A program made the translations under genes and the position numbers. Source: Tetrahymena elliotti 4EA (Eukaryota > Ciliophora > Oligohymenophorea > Hymenostomatida > Tetrahymenidae). Taken from it: DNA of 64,000 bases. Positions 1 to 13,294 of this stretch are shown piece by piece. The stretch is from contig JH720321.1 in NCBI GenBank assembly GCA_000231825.2, positions 686,761-750,760 of the forward strand. Direction: 5' to 3'. The notes under the pieces were generated by a model. That model saw nothing but the letters and a program-made list of their open reading frames with translations. It ran no database searches and was not told the origin of the DNA. Positions within the stretch are counted from its first letter, which is position 1; every line of letters starts with the position of its first letter.

Positions 1-1062
1 TCACAATAATTGGCTTCTAGTTTTTATTTTCTATGTATATCCCTATTGAATCCATCACGTTTTCATTTGATTTAAGAGAATTTATTGTTGCCATATTATA
101 ATTTACCTAAAAAACTTCTCTTTCTACCTAATTTTTAATAGCTAGTTTCTATATATTCAAGTATTTTATTAACTATTTATAAAAAAATAGATTTATAAGG
201 ATGTGTTTAATTTCTATTTATGTATATTAAACTGATTTATTGTAATTAATTATGCATAATAAAGCATTAAATCTAATTAATTAATTGGCTGAGCAAAACT
301 TCATAAAAATAAACTAATTATATCTTCACATTTACTTATTTAAAAACCTCAAATTTTTTATACCTCTTAAAGAATTAGAAATTAACAATTATTATTTTTA
401 AACTGTAAATCAAGCTTTATCAGAATTTTATTTTGTTTACATCATATTTATTGCTAAGAAAGAATTAATTTGAAATAAAAATAATAATTTTTTAATTCAA
501 TATTAGATATGATATATTTTAAAAAATTAAATCTATAAAATATTGAAAGAAAATTTTCAAAAATAAAGTAAATATTAGACCACATCTTATTAAACAAAGT
601 TACACACCTTAAAATTATTAATTTATATTAAAGAAGTTCATAAAAAATTAATAATTAAATTGTATTATCAGCCTAAAGGAGAATGAAAATAATTTTTAAT
701 TTTTAATAAATAACTTTTATGTAATAACTAACTCTGTTCTATGTTATTATCTTTCAGAGTTAATGAAGAAAGTAGATGAAGATTAATCTAGATAAAAAAA
801 GAATATTTTTAGGATTTTAACGAGAGACATAAAATGAGCAAAATTTAATCATTTATCGTTTCTTTTTCTTTAGTTCTTCATTCTTTGGTTGATAAATTAA
901 AGTGAATAATTTTAATAAAAAATAAAATAATAACATGAATCGATAAATTAAGGGTAAAGAAATACTAATAAAAAATATTACATTTTTTATAAATTTTTAT
1001 AAATATTCAATTTATTTTGTATTTTAAATTCTTTTAATAACTTTTTATTAATTTATTTAATT
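1..1062. other. AT-rich spacer at the left edge
   Basis: I see no coding frame with plausible codon use on either strand here. The sequence is short A/T tracts, probably including the 3' untranslated region of the minus-strand dehydrogenase that ends at 1063. Confidence 0.5.
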
Positions 1063-1914
1063 TCACCACTAAATTACTTTTTTGTCAGTAATTAATTTAT
1101 AACTAAATTAATCATCTTGGCCAAAAGGTACTTAGCTTATAAGGTGTAAAGAAGTATCATTACCTTATTCAACTGTACGAGGAGCCTTTTAAGTTCCCAT
1201 ATCTGTTTTGACCCAACCTGGATGGACAGCATACATTGATTAGCTCTTTTTTAATATAGATTTAGCCACATTTTTGACATAAGCATTTAAAAGGCACTTA
1301 GATACTTGGTAAGCACTATTAGACCATCTTAAGTTTTAAGCATCTGGAGGGTTTTGGCATTAATTAATGAAATCATGAGCTAAACCATAAACAGCTGCTT
1401 TTGTTTCTGCAGCAGCTAGCTTTTCTTAAGTTTACTTTGGCTAGAATTAGAATTATCCAACTTAAGCACTAATTTAAAGTATTTTACCATCTTCAGAAAC
1501 CAATGGTAATAAAGATTCTGTTAATTCTATTGCACCAAAAAGGTTAATGTTAAGTGTTTTCTTGGCAGTTTCTAGAGTTGGTTAGTATGTCTTTGTCTTT
1601 AAGAGTAAATCTTGAGGTAACATATATCCTGCATTGTTAACTAAGACATCAAGCTTTCCATATTTACTTTAAACATATTTCAAAATATTCTTCCTTGAAG
1701 ACTGATCTTCGACATCTAAAAGATGGAAGTCTACTTATTCATCTGGGAATTTTTCCTTGATTTTTTGGAAGGATTGTTAGCCTCTCTATTCATCCCTGGC
1801 TGTCAAAATAACCTAAAACTTTTATGAGTACTTAGATAATAAATCCTCAGCCAAGCCATATCCTAGACCTTTGTTTGAACCTGTAATTAAGACAATTCTC
1901 TTTAGTTAACTCAT
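1063..1914 (-). CDS. Short-chain dehydrogenase/reductase, carbonyl-reductase-like
   Basis: An intronless frame of 283 residues under the ciliate code. It is a classical NAD(P)H-dependent SDR: the Rossmann glycine motif TGSNKGLG lies at residues 11-18, the structural motif NNAG at 93-96, and the catalytic YxxxK as YQVSK at Tyr202-Lys206. A HPGWVKTDMG stretch typical of carbonyl reductase follows. Length and C-terminus fit the carbonyl reductase 1 group (about 277 residues). The family reduces carbonyls of quinones, aldehydes or ketones in the cytosol; the substrate here cannot be told from sequence. The start is ATG at 1914, just before the Rossmann strand. The stop is TGA at 1063-1065. No signal peptide or membrane segment is visible. 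Confidence 0.9.
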
Positions 1915-2997
1915 TTGCTAATATTTTAATTATTAAAAATTTTTGATAATATTAAATTATTTGATTAATTAGGATCGTTTGATACATTTTTAAGTAAGCC
2001 AACAAATAAAAACGATATTTCTCGAAATGAATTTACAAGTTAGTAGAAATTGATAAATAGATTTTTTCATTAAAAAAATCAAGCAGTATCTTTAGAGTGT
2101 TTAAAAATTAAAGTAAAATTTTTAGTGAAATAAGTAGATAGAATATTCTAATTTACAATATCTTAAAAGAATAATTCTATCAAAGTTACTCCTACTTTCA
2201 AAAAATTCTAAAATTTGATTTCAGCTATTTTCTAAATAGATTTATTTATTTATTTTGAAATTACTCAGTCTATATTTTTTGTTTGAGTGCATTTTTTATT
2301 CAAATTTAGTTTTTAGAAAGGCTATTTACATTTTATAAAATTGAAATATCATATTAATATAAATTAAATTAAGATTAAAATACCTTAAAAATAAAATAAA
2401 AAACTTGTGCATGTAAGGTAAAAAGTAACATTAAGGATAAGACCAAAAAAAAACAATATTTTTAACAAAGATTTTGAAAATGTATTGATTCATCATGATA
2501 TAATTAACAAAGATTACATATATGAGTGCATGTTTAATATAATATAAATATTTTTATTTTTTTCAAGAAGCAATCTATTTTTTTATTTTATTTTATGAGT
2601 TTAAGGTGCTTCCTTAAGAAAAATTACTCGGTTATTTTGCATTTATTTTTTAAATATTATTAATTAGTATATAACTATGCAAAGGAGGATAAATGCTAAT
2701 TTTACTATTAAATTCCACAACAAGAGTTGTAAATAGATAAAGTTTATTTTAATCATCATATTTTATTTTATTTCTCAAGAATAAGATTTCTTAGAATATC
2801 CATTTGGTATCAACTTTAGCTGCTCTATTTACTTTTAATATTCTTATTCTTTAGCTATTATTGATTAAATATTAATTTTAATAAAATATTTTTTTAAAAT
2901 GAAAATCAATCAAATAATTTCAAAAAATCTAAAATTAATAAAATTTCAAGAAGAAAAAGATTTCATAATCTAATTTTTGACAATTTTTTGTATTTTT
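1915..2997. other. AT-rich spacer
   Basis: No recognisable gene. It lies between the 5' end of the dehydrogenase and the 3' end of the GSK3-like kinase, both on the minus strand, so it should hold the dehydrogenase promoter and the kinase 3' region. No specific element stands out. Confidence 0.5.
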
Positions 2998-5029
2998 TCA
3001 AAAGAAAAGTAAATATGAAAATGTAAAGAAAAATTAAAAAACACATCTCAGATATTTTTAAATTTGTGTTTTTTAAATTTTATTAAAAAATTAATTCACT
3101 AAAAGAAAATAAAGTTAAATTTTATTTTTGAAAATAATTTTCTTAATTTAAATATTTTAATGTAAATTATTTTTTCATTGTTGATTGAAAGATAGAAATT
3201 TAATTTACCTTCTGGGAAATCAAATAAATAAAGTTGTGTTTATCTATATTTCTTTTCTTCAATTCTTAACTCGTCAAAGAATGGATGAGCTAATGCTTAA
3301 AGAGGACTTGGTCTTTCAGAGGGAGCATATACCAAAACCTTCGAAATTAAATCAATCAATTCATTAAACTTTTATTTTTCATCTTCAGATACTTTCTATA
3401 AAGCTTTTTCAAAAACCTTTTGAGTTAATTTAAAATAATATCCTATAATGAATGAATTAATTTAATTATTTTGGATGTATAGATTTAAAACGACAACAAA
3501 TATATATATTTGATTTGAGATTTAAATAAATTTTTATCTAATTAAAAGAGTCTTAATTATTCTTTTATTAATTTTAATTACTTTAGACCATGAGTAAGAT
3601 TTTATTTGAGGGAATCTGAACTCTTGGTAATTAGGGTTCATCAAGAGAACTTATTATCTGGTGGGTGTACCTAAAATTCTAATTATTTCTACAAGCTAAT
3701 CGATAGAGTTTTCTCCTGGGAAAAGAGGTTCACCTTTAACCATTTCAGCAATTACGCAACCTAAATTTAAATTTTTTACATGAAAAAGTATAGAAATACA
3801 ATATTTGTTATACCCATAGACCACATATCAATAGCATTTGTATAATGTTAAGATTTAAATATAAGCTCAGGAGCTCTGTAATAACGAGAACAGATATAAG
3901 AAATATTTGCTTCATCTAAAATTATTAATAAAATATTAATTTATTTTTAATGAGATAGATCGAATAAACGTTTTAAAGCAAATAACATTTTCTAATTCAT
4001 AATGTTTTTCTTTTTAAAATATTTAATTAAATGGAAAAATATTATGAGAATAAAAAATATATTACTTGGAATTAGTTATTTTGCTGAACCAAAATCACAG
4101 ATTTTTAGTCTCTTGTCATCATCTTTGTCATTGACAAGAATATTTTATGGTTTTATATCACGATGGCAAATGTTTAAAGACTGAAGATAAGAAAGCGCTT
4201 TGAACATTTAATAAGCATATAATCTAATATCTTCTATTCTCATCATTTAATTTGCTTTTCTTTTATCTCTAATGACTTTTGACAAAGGGAAATTCATGTA
4301 TTCCATAACTAAATTTAAATAAACTTCGTCTTTCTGTTATGTATTTAAATTAAAAATAATATGAACCTTTTTCTAAATCCATTTTTATGTAAATAAATAA
4401 TTAAAATCATGCTAAAAGAAGAAGAAATATTTTATTTATTAATTTCATTAATTTTTCTAGTACCTTTTCTCCTTTAGTTTCAAAGAAATCTTTGCATTTA
4501 ATTATATTTTGATGGTCTAGCCTTTCTATTATTTCTCTTTCCCTATTTTTATATCTCTTATCTTAAAACACTCTTTTCACTGCCACAACTGATTCTTTGT
4601 TTAATAATGCCTTAATTTATATATAATCAAAATTAATTAACTTCTCATTATTTTAAAATATTTTTTCTAGCTTTCTACTGCTTTTTCAATTATCGCGACA
4701 ATACAAATTTCATATTTTTGAATATCTGACTATGACTTTTTATGAATATGCAAATCAATAATATTAATTTCACCTTGTAAACAACTCCGAAAGTACCATT
4801 ACCAACAACATCAATAATTTTTAAATCTTTAGGAGGCTAATATATTATAAAAATAGATGAAAAATAACATTTTGCAATTTAATTTTGAATTTACGCCTTT
4901 GTGGTCTAATTTTTGATGACTTTAATTCATTTCATCATTAATTCTATTATTGGGTTTAGTGCTTGTCATATTGTTGTATATGAATTGCTTCTAATATTCA
5001 CTATTCTAATTATTGTTATATTCAGACAT
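2998..5029 (-). CDS. GSK3/shaggy-family Ser/Thr kinase, eight exons
   Basis: Exons by motif and phase: 5029-4895, 4836-4774, 4610-4464, 4333-4066, 3915-3814, 3760-3582, 3416-3209 and probably 3098-2998, which join to about 400 codons with every phase consistent. Kinase motifs in order are GNGTFGVV (P-loop), VAVKRVFQDKRYKNRE (the GSK3-diagnostic lysine region), KDEVYLNLV, HRDIKPQN (catalytic loop), DFGSAKQ (metal loop), SYICSRYYRAPE with the activating tyrosine, and AHPFFDELR at the end of the C-lobe. GSK3 kinases phosphorylate primed substrates in signalling and cell-cycle control. The N-terminal 45 residues are Asn/Gln-rich. The last intron (GTAAAT...TTTTAG) is uncertain: reading through gives an alternative TGA at 3096 and a 404-residue product. 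Confidence 0.9.
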
Positions 5030-8000
5030 TGCTTTTTAATTCTTTTCTTATTTTATACTTTAGCTAAGTCAAATTGAAAAAAAATAAATCCTCCAACTCA
5101 ATAGCTGATTACTACTACCCTACTTTGTAATAAATTTAGGTTTTTAATATTTGTAATTAATTTCTTTTTTTGCTTTAAGGTTTAATTGATTAGTACAAAT
5201 TATTTATTAACAAATAGATTGTTTTTAAGACTTTATTTGAAATTCATAAGTAATTAAATTAAGTTTGGAAATTATAAGCTATTAAAAATAGAAGAGCAAG
5301 ATAAAATTCATTGATAGAAAATAAGATAGTTTACTCCATAATTATATAAACTGCTAATTTAATTTAACTTAAATCAAAAATCTAAGTGTTTAGCACAGTA
5401 GTTAAGTGGTATATATAAGGCTAATTTTATTTTTTTAAAATAGAATACACTCATTTCAAAAAAATTTCTAGTAGAATAATGAAAACGCGGTTTATTATAT
5501 AGCATGAGATAGATGGCATAAAAATAAACATATTTAAAAGAATAACATATGGATTAATGAGGAAAACTGTTCTAATTGAATTGATAAGCTAATTATGTAA
5601 AACAATTAGTTTAATTACATCTCACAATTTACTTTAATAAATTTTGCAATTTTCAATAATCTGATTTAATAGAAAAACTTTTAAATCCAAATCCCCGCTC
5701 AAAAAAAATATAATCATTAATTATTAAAAAGATTCAATAAAAACTAAAAATTCTAGATATAAAAAGAGAAGATGAGGAAAATCTAAGTTTTTTAAACCCC
5801 TTTTTGTAAAAAAGATGAAATGAAGATGGTAAGTAATCCAACTTACCTGTGGGAGTATTATTCATTTCTGATTGATAAATTATACTTCTTTCATAACTTT
5901 TTTACAAAAACCTTACATTCGCCAGTCAATCGCTCATTCAATTAAATGCATTGAATCCTCTCATAAATTATATCTAAGAAACCAAAAGCACTATTTTGAT
6001 TTTAAAAGAATAAAAATAGATGCGTCATGTATTGTCAAAATCAAAATCATTTTTAAAAAGAATATTCATAATTCAATTCTCTCTTCGTCTCTCGCATATA
6101 TAAAAAGTATTTTTTTATAGGAAATTTTAAAAACAAACTGAGGAAAAAAGAAAGAAAGATACAAAGGCTGATAGATTATTAAATTGCACTTGATTAAAAA
6201 GAAGAAAAAGTATTTAAATAAATTTAAAAAGAAAAAAGAAGAAAATCAGATAAAATTAATGAAAAAGATGAGATAAAAAAAGATTCATAAAGAATAAAAT
6301 TAAAAATAATAAACAAAACAAAATAAAAAATAAAACTGAAAGAAAGACAAATATTAAAAAATACTAAACATATAAACAAGATGAATAAATAAAAAACATC
6401 AACTAAACATCTTTAAAGTCTAAACAACAGCACTTACAATCATTTACTCATTTATTTTTATATTTCATATTAAATACGTTAAATGAATAATTTATTTAAA
6501 TTATTAAAATAAAACCTGAAAATATTCTATTCTTAAGATTTACTTCAAAAGTATTGCATATTTTTAGCTTTTTTGTCTTCTCTCATGAATAATTTTTTAA
6601 TTGATAAATATCAAGGAGATCTGGAGTGAAGAAATAAATTTTTCTTAATATTTTTCAATTCGGGAAGTTTTAATTGAATTAATTTACTTCAGAAAAAATT
6701 CATAAATAAAATTTGTAAAGAAATATTTAAAAATATTCCCTTTTCTGGATTTTGTTTGAAAGCCTAATTTAGTATATTTTCTTTTATATTTTTAAGTTTG
6801 TAAAAGATAAATAATTTATCAAAAAGTTCATCTCCAAAAATATAAACAGCATTATTAACAAATTTATTTTACTCAGGAAAAAAGTTAAAGAATTTATATT
6901 TTGTTTAAATATTCGAATTCAAAATTTCAAATAAAATCATATTTAAAAATGATTACTAAAAATATTTATTTTATTTAATAACAATTACAAACAAAGCAAA
7001 AGAATAATATTTTTTACGATTTTAATCATTTTAAAAAATGTGTATCTAAAAAAAATGTATCCATTTATTTGATTTTGAGTATTTAAAGAAAACTAAGTAT
7101 TTTGATTTTATTTATTAAAAGAAATGAGTTTTTATTTGATTGTGAAATAAAAATTAAATAACACAAGCATATTTTAATTTGATTTCTTCATTTTATCCCC
7201 AGATAATTAATTATAAAAGAGTGTGAAGCCTTTTAGGAAAATTTAATTTTATGTTTGAATTTACTTAAGAAACCTCATAATTAATTAATTTTTTAAAGAA
7301 AAGAAAATTTAAAAAAAGAAAAATAAAACAAAAAAAAACATTAAAGCTGTAAATAAACATACAAAACTAATCATGAATCAATTTATAAGAAAGTTTTTCA
7401 GGCGAGGCAAGTTTTTAATTATCATCCTCGGAGAACAGAAGAGCATCTCTGTCTGTTCCTATTTTATTACAATGATATGCTTCTTTAAAACTTTTGAATA
7501 TTTAATATCATCATCATCATATTCGCAAAAAAGTTAAAGAAATATCTTAATTTAAAATAACATGGATTATGCATGATAAATAGCTTTTGTAAAAGAATTT
7601 ACAGCCTCTTCCCCAAAATATATAATTAGTATTTTTTGATAGGGAAAACAGAAGAATTGATTCACAATGGAGAAGCAGCTTGAGCAAGATTCTTTGGAAG
7701 ATAAATAAAAGAAAAAAGAATAAATTTAAATAATAAAAATAATTAAATTTATAATTAAATAAAAATAAATTAATTAAGAAAATTAAAAAAGAAAATACAA
7801 AGATAAAGAAGAAAAACTAAATCAATCAACATAAAAAATAAAATAAAAATCAAACAAAAAAAATTCATAACAAATAAATTAATAAACAAACAAAAAAGAC
7901 ATACAACATTACTTGCCACACTTCAGCACTTTTTTGATAAAGTTTATTTGCTCATAAGTTATCAATTTACAATTAAAAATTCAAAATATGTTTCTAAAAC

Positions 8001-8709
8001 TCAATAAAGGCCATTTCTCTTTTAATTTTTGAAATAAATACAATTTATAATAAGATTAAGTTTTTGTTCATTTTTTCTTTCAAAAAAAACTTAATATTCA
8101 GTTGTTTGTAATTTTTTAGCTAGTTTGTTTATCTTTTTAAAATTTTTTAGTAATTTTTGCATAATTTATGAATGGATATCATTAAGATGTAGATAGGAAG
8201 ACCAATAAAATTAAATAAAAAACACTTTAATTTGATTATTTTTCAAAGATTTGAACATAACCAAAGTTTCTTTCTTTATCATAAGCTTTAGTTATCTTTT
8301 TATATAGATTATGACATATTTTTCCTTTTTTAACAAATACTAATTTTTATCTTCAATTATATTTTACTCAATTTAATAAAAAGAAATTTTTTCAATCAAA
8401 TCTTTTTTTTTTTCCACTTTTTAAATTTATTGAAATAAAATTTCTTAGAAATCACAAAGCAAAATTTTGAGCTCAGAAATATAATAGGATTCGATGAAAA
8501 ACATAGAAATAGTAATTAAAAGTAAAATAACAGATTGATTGATGGAAATTAATGTAAGTAACACAATCATTTCTTCTACTATAAAGATATATTTATAAAC
8601 ATAAACAAATGAATTATTTAACCCAAGTTGTATTTAATTTAATTTATTTATGCTTTAGTTTTAAAGAAGAAGACAAAGATTGGCATTGAAAAATTTTATT
8701 TAATTGTTT
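5030..8709. other. Long AT-rich intergenic stretch
   Basis: 3.7 kb with no gene I can support. Small TGA-free frames occur on the plus strand, at 5826-5954, 7373-7576 and 7666-8031, but they start in purine-rich or low-complexity sequence and match no family I recognise. Long A/G-rich tracts run at about 6120-6420 and 7680-7900. A short block at 7390-7480 is less AT-rich than its surroundings. Confidence 0.45.
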
Positions 8710-10902
8710 TCACTTTTCGAGGTTATCATGAGTTTCAACACCTCTAAATCTGACATCATCGATGAATTGTTCGGCACCTTGAGGGAAGGAAACAGGTTGT
8801 ACATATAAATCAGCAATAGTTTTATGTTTTCCAGAAACAACTAAATCAAGCTTATCCTTAATTATTTTTTCCATATTGAAGAATTCCCAGTTGTAGAAGT
8901 TTTATGTAATTTTTAAAGCAATGTCGTGAGGAATATGGGCAAGTTTAGGAGGTCTGCCACTTAAGTTAGCAAGGATTTCAAAGAGTTCCAATCTGCTGTA
9001 AACATGAGGACCACCTATTTTTAAATTCAACAATTTCATTAACATAAGCCAGTAATTATCAATAATCGAATAAATAAAACCATATTTTTACCCAATTCAT
9101 AAATTTAACCAGCTGACTCTTAAAGTTTAAGAGCATTAAGAACACATTAAGCAACATCATTAATCAAGATAGGTTGTCTCTTAGCAGTACAATCATCAGT
9201 AACGATGTTGAAATGATACCACCAGTCTCTTTCCTTGATCCAGTGACGAATAAAGTAATCTTGCATACCATAAACAGTGCAAGGTCTGAAAATTGTAGCA
9301 TTAGGGAAAGCATTTAAAACAGCTTCTTCACCATGGAATTTGGTCTAAAATATTATTAATAATATAAAGAATATTAATAAAAATTTAATTAAATTTCAAT
9401 AAATTAATATTTTTAATTAAAATAAATATTGAGTCTGTTTATCTTTATTTTATAATAAAAGATATTTCTAAAAATTTTTATCGTCAGATTAATTTATTTA
9501 TTTTATTTTATGCCCAATATTTTTCATATTTCAATAAAATCCCTTTTTAGTAGCCACTTTTGATTCAACTCAATAAAAATCTATCAATATATATACATGG
9601 AGATCAGGAGAAGGAGACTTGGTGTCAGCTTTAATTTTATAAAAATAAAATAATTATTTTATAGAAAACAAACAAGCAAATCAAATATGTTTCATTAACT
9701 TTTAGTTCATTTAATAATAAAGAAAATGATTGTTTTTTATGGAAGACAAGCAAAGCAATTAAGTTGGTTGAGTTCATTTTTAAAAATTATTTTTATTTAT
9801 TTATTTATTTATTTATTTGTTGATAGTAATATCTTAAAATTACCTCCGGCAGCAGAGAAATGAATAAGACGTCTAACATTAGGATTTCTGGCACAAGCTT
9901 CTGCAACCTTCTTGGCAACGTGAATATTTGCATAAGCAGCTTTTTAGAAATTCTTATTTTATAATCTAGAACCAACAAGATTGATAACAACGTTGGAGTT
10001 CTTAATAGCCATATCATACATATTATCATCATCATAATTGAAGTGTCTCATTATATAGCTTTAACCACTACCAGCACACAATTTTAATTCCTTAACATAA
10101 TCGTCATAAGCATAAATATGGTTATGGGGGAAAATAACATCACTACCAATGTAACCTAAGGCAGCACCAATCTTTTTTAAATAATAATTTTATTTAATTC
10201 ACTTTTCTATATAAAAGAAGAGCTATCTTTAATCTTTATTGATTGATTTTGCTGATTTTTTCAAAAAAAACCCAACAAATTTATTACTAATTTCATATTA
10301 TTGATTCCTAAGTCAACTAAAAAATATTCTAATTATTTCTTCAAATATTACTTATAACCTATTTAACATGCTTAAATACTTGCTATTAGTATAAATTAAA
10401 ATTCGTATTCTATTAAACCAAACCTTTTTAATAAAGATCTTTATCCTTTTTAGCATATCAATCAAAATAATGATTAAGTATTTTAAGATAGCTACTCCCT
10501 TTTAAAAAACAATTTTTAGTTACATAAGGACCCATAAAGCCAGTAGCACCGAAAATGGTGGCTCTAATACCAGAAATAGATTATCTGTTACCACCATCAT
10601 AGAACTTAAGTTAAGTGCTTCTCTATTGAGAGAATTACTTTTGTATGACTTGAATTAAGCACTTATTTAATCTTTGCTATTTAATGAAAAATATAAAATA
10701 AATAAATATTTAGATTATGGAAAATTGCTATTAGATGAGCTTTGTTTGCTTTCAAATAGTATGTTATATTAAAGGATGAATTAATTTGGAAATTCTGAAA
10801 ATTATTTTAATTTTTGTCTTCAAAAAATTAGAATTGCTATTTATAAAATTCCTTTTTGCTTATAATATGAATAGAAGCAAATACCTAAGTTTTTCCTATC
10901 AT
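8710..10902 (-). CDS. NDUFA9: Mitochondrial complex I 39 kDa subunit (NDUFA9-like), six exons
   Basis: Exons 10902-10885, 10676-10524, 10171-9844, 9628-9597, 9344-9092 and 9014-8710 join in consistent phase to 363 codons (362 residues), close to the usual 370-380 for the family. The product is an atypical SDR: the nucleotide-binding motif ATIFGATGFMG follows a basic, Gln/Ser-rich N-terminus that fits a mitochondrial presequence. Later segments VVINLVGS, IHFSAAGADT, FRPCTVYG, ILINDVAQCVLNAL and YELGGPHVYSRLELF are typical of NDUFA9. It is an accessory subunit of NADH:ubiquinone oxidoreductase in the inner membrane that binds NADPH and stabilises the matrix arm junction. The tiny first exon (ATG at 10902, six codons) is inferred from splice signals and is the least certain part. 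Confidence 0.9.
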
Positions 10903-12495
10903 CTTATAAATGCAATACTTCTTGTGCTTTTCTTTCTTTTCTAACTTTAATACTTATATAATGATATGATATTTGTATTTTAGTTTTTATTTTTTAATTT
11001 ATTTATTTTCCTTCCAATTTACTTGTAATAAGTAAATACAAACAAAAATTGCATGGATTTTGCATTTATTTATTATTGAGTATCATTTGCAAATCAAATC
11101 GGCGACTAATCTTATTTATTTTTCAATTATTTTCAATTTATAAAGTGATCATTCAATTTTTTTAAACCCATTTTATCAACTCACTTATTAAAAATATATA
11201 AGATATTTATCTTTAAAAACTAAAAAAATAGTAAATTAAATTCTATGATAAACACAAATAAAACATATTTCCTTCAATATCATTATATTTTTATTTTTAG
11301 TATTTAATAATATTTCAACAATTTTTAATTTTATGTAAATTGAAATAAATTAATTTCTTTTTCTTTTAAATTTATAATTTATAATTTTTCGAATCTTAAT
11401 CTGCTAAAAAAATTGTTTTAAATTTACTCATTCTTTTTATCCTCAAATAATAATCAAATAAAAAAAATCAAATATTTTTGAAAACAAAAATTTAGCATGA
11501 AATTGAATGTGTTTGAATAAAATAATAATTCTACTTTTTTTTTCTCATTTATTTAAAATAGCAATTAATAAATTATTTTAAAATTTATCTGATTATTCAT
11601 TATGTTTATTAATTTCTTTTATTATACACAGATATTTTTCTTCATAATTGAAATTAAAATAAAAAATAAAATCCTTATTCAAGAGAGAGTTCAAGTATCC
11701 ATGTTTTTTTACAGACAAAACATTTATTTTTTGATTTAGAGAAAAAATTTAAACTCAGATTTATTTATCTTTATTCTTTAAAATAACTGATTCAAATATT
11801 TTATCTATCTTTCAAAGTATTATTTTTTTCAAATCTTAAATCTTTCTCAAAAATATTATGCCATCATTTGATATCAGTATAATTTGTATCTTTTATCAAA
11901 TTTTGAGCATTTTTAACTGAAATAACTTAAATATTGATAGTAAAAAAACCTTTTTAATTTGAAGTTAAAATTTAGATAAAATAAATTTTATTATAATTAA
12001 TTAGGTTAAAAGGGAATATTTTTAATAAAAAGTTCATTATTTTCCTAGAAATAAAGAATAACAGTGACAGTTTATATTTGGTTTTTTAGATATTTTATCT
12101 GAATTAAAAATGTGATCTATTTTTTAGCATTTAAAAATATTAAGAATTAGAGTTATCAACACGAAACTAAAATAAAATTATTAATTTGTCAAAAAATAAA
12201 CTTAATTTATATTTTATTCTAATTGCAATATTAGGTCAGAAAATGAAAATTAGAATATCATCAGATTTAATTGATTGATGAATTAATTTAGATGCTAGAT
12301 ATGGAATCATTAAATAAAGCAACAGTTTTTATTCAACTACATCTATTTTAATTTGTTAACGAGATAAATTATTGGTATTTAAACACTATAAAACTAAAAT
12401 GGCTTATTAATCTTTTTTATATTAGACATTTTTTTAGAATTTAAATGCTTGAGATAATAAAATAAAAAGAAAAAGTGTTTAAAAATAATAGGAGT

Positions 12496-12742
12496 TTTAT
12501 TCATCCATCTTATACTTTAGAATTTATATTTATTTCGTATTTAAATGTTAGATATAATAAAATATTGACGTAATCTGTCTTTAATTCAATAAATAGAAAT
12601 TAAAGGAGTTATTTATATTTATTCTTCTTATTTTTTATATTTTAGAATATTTATTTATTTAGTATTTATATTTTTGAAATAATATAACATTGACGTAATA
12701 TGATTAAAATATCATTAATCTAATGTTCATCAATATTTAGAA
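12496..12742 (+). repeat. Upstream duplicated block with internal sub-repeats
   Basis: Two imperfect tandem sub-units (about 12496-12575 and 12610-12742) share the order TTATTCATC/TTCTTCTTAT, TTTAGAAT, then ATTGACGTAAT. The second continues into an ATCATTAATCTAATGTTCATCAA-like stretch. A single related block lies at 23457-23578 upstream of the second giant gene, with ATCATTAATCTAATCTTAAT conserved. It belongs to the shared upstream region and might hold regulatory sites. Confidence 0.6.
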
Positions 12743-13080
12743 CGAAAATCTTTTATTTTTTAAATCAAATTCTAACTATTATATCACTCTTTTGGATTAT
12801 GGGTTTTAAATGGTGAAATAGAAATATGGTATTAAAATATCACTGTCTTGAATTATTTCATTACTAAGAAAGAATATCTGCAAGCTTATAATAAAAAATA
12901 GCAGTTATCAATGGATAAATAGTTTGTTTGATTTAAAATAATAAAGAAGATAATGATTATTTTTAATAAGCATTAAGTGTTAAACTACTTAATATTTAAT
13001 TCTTATTATATATTCTAATTTATTGCACAAAATGATATATAAGCTATTTCTCTGTGAACTTTCTTATTTATGATGAATTA

Positions 13081-13294
13081 GATTAGTAAGTCATAACTTT
13101 TAAATTGAATGCGAATGATGATCTATTTACAAATTATAAATAGTTTTACTCTTTCTATTCTTTATATCTTTTATTTAGAATTAGATTACCAATTTCTGTT
13201 TAAATAATATTTAAATTGTATCTTTAAATACTTTTTTATCTTAAAATAAAATTAGATATAAAATTTGAAAGAAAAAAAAAAACTAATTTAAAAA
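13081..13294 (+). promoter_or_regulatory. Proximal upstream element of giant gene 1 (one copy)
   Basis: About 210 bp directly before the ATG at 13295. It begins with a segment containing TATTTACAAATTATAAA and ends with TATCTTAAAATAAAA and AACTAATTTAAAAAATGGAT across the start codon. Related elements occur about three times in tandem before giant gene 2. The position directly 5' of the start suggests a promoter and 5' leader; that role is inferred, not shown. Confidence 0.55.

Larger units (their letters stand above)
10903..13294. other. Intergenic region holding the upstream block of the first giant gene
   Basis: No gene seen. From about 12340 to 13294 the sequence resembles the region upstream of the second giant gene (about 23290-24413), including the segment at 12496-12742 and the proximal element at 13081-13294. 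This half is therefore part of the tandem duplication and probably carries the promoter. 10903-12340 is featureless AT-rich sequence. Confidence 0.6.

Noticed and set aside
5395..5425. A TAGTTAAGTGGT string resembling a tRNA D-arm
   Set aside because: No T-arm or acceptor stem within tRNA length.
5872..6120. An 82-codon plus-strand frame free of all three stops
   Set aside because: It matches no family, has no splice context and sits in AT-rich spacer; a short ciliate-code frame at 5826 overlaps it in another frame. Possibly chance.
7666..8031. A plus-strand ciliate-code frame beginning MEKQLEQDSLEDKQ
   Set aside because: After about 15 residues it is only Lys/Gln/Asn from A-rich sequence; TGA is rare in such DNA, so the open frame is weak evidence.
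9805..10035. A 76-codon minus-strand frame in the standard code
   Set aside because: It is another reading frame over NDUFA9 exon 3 and its intron; the NDUFA9 frame explains the sequence.
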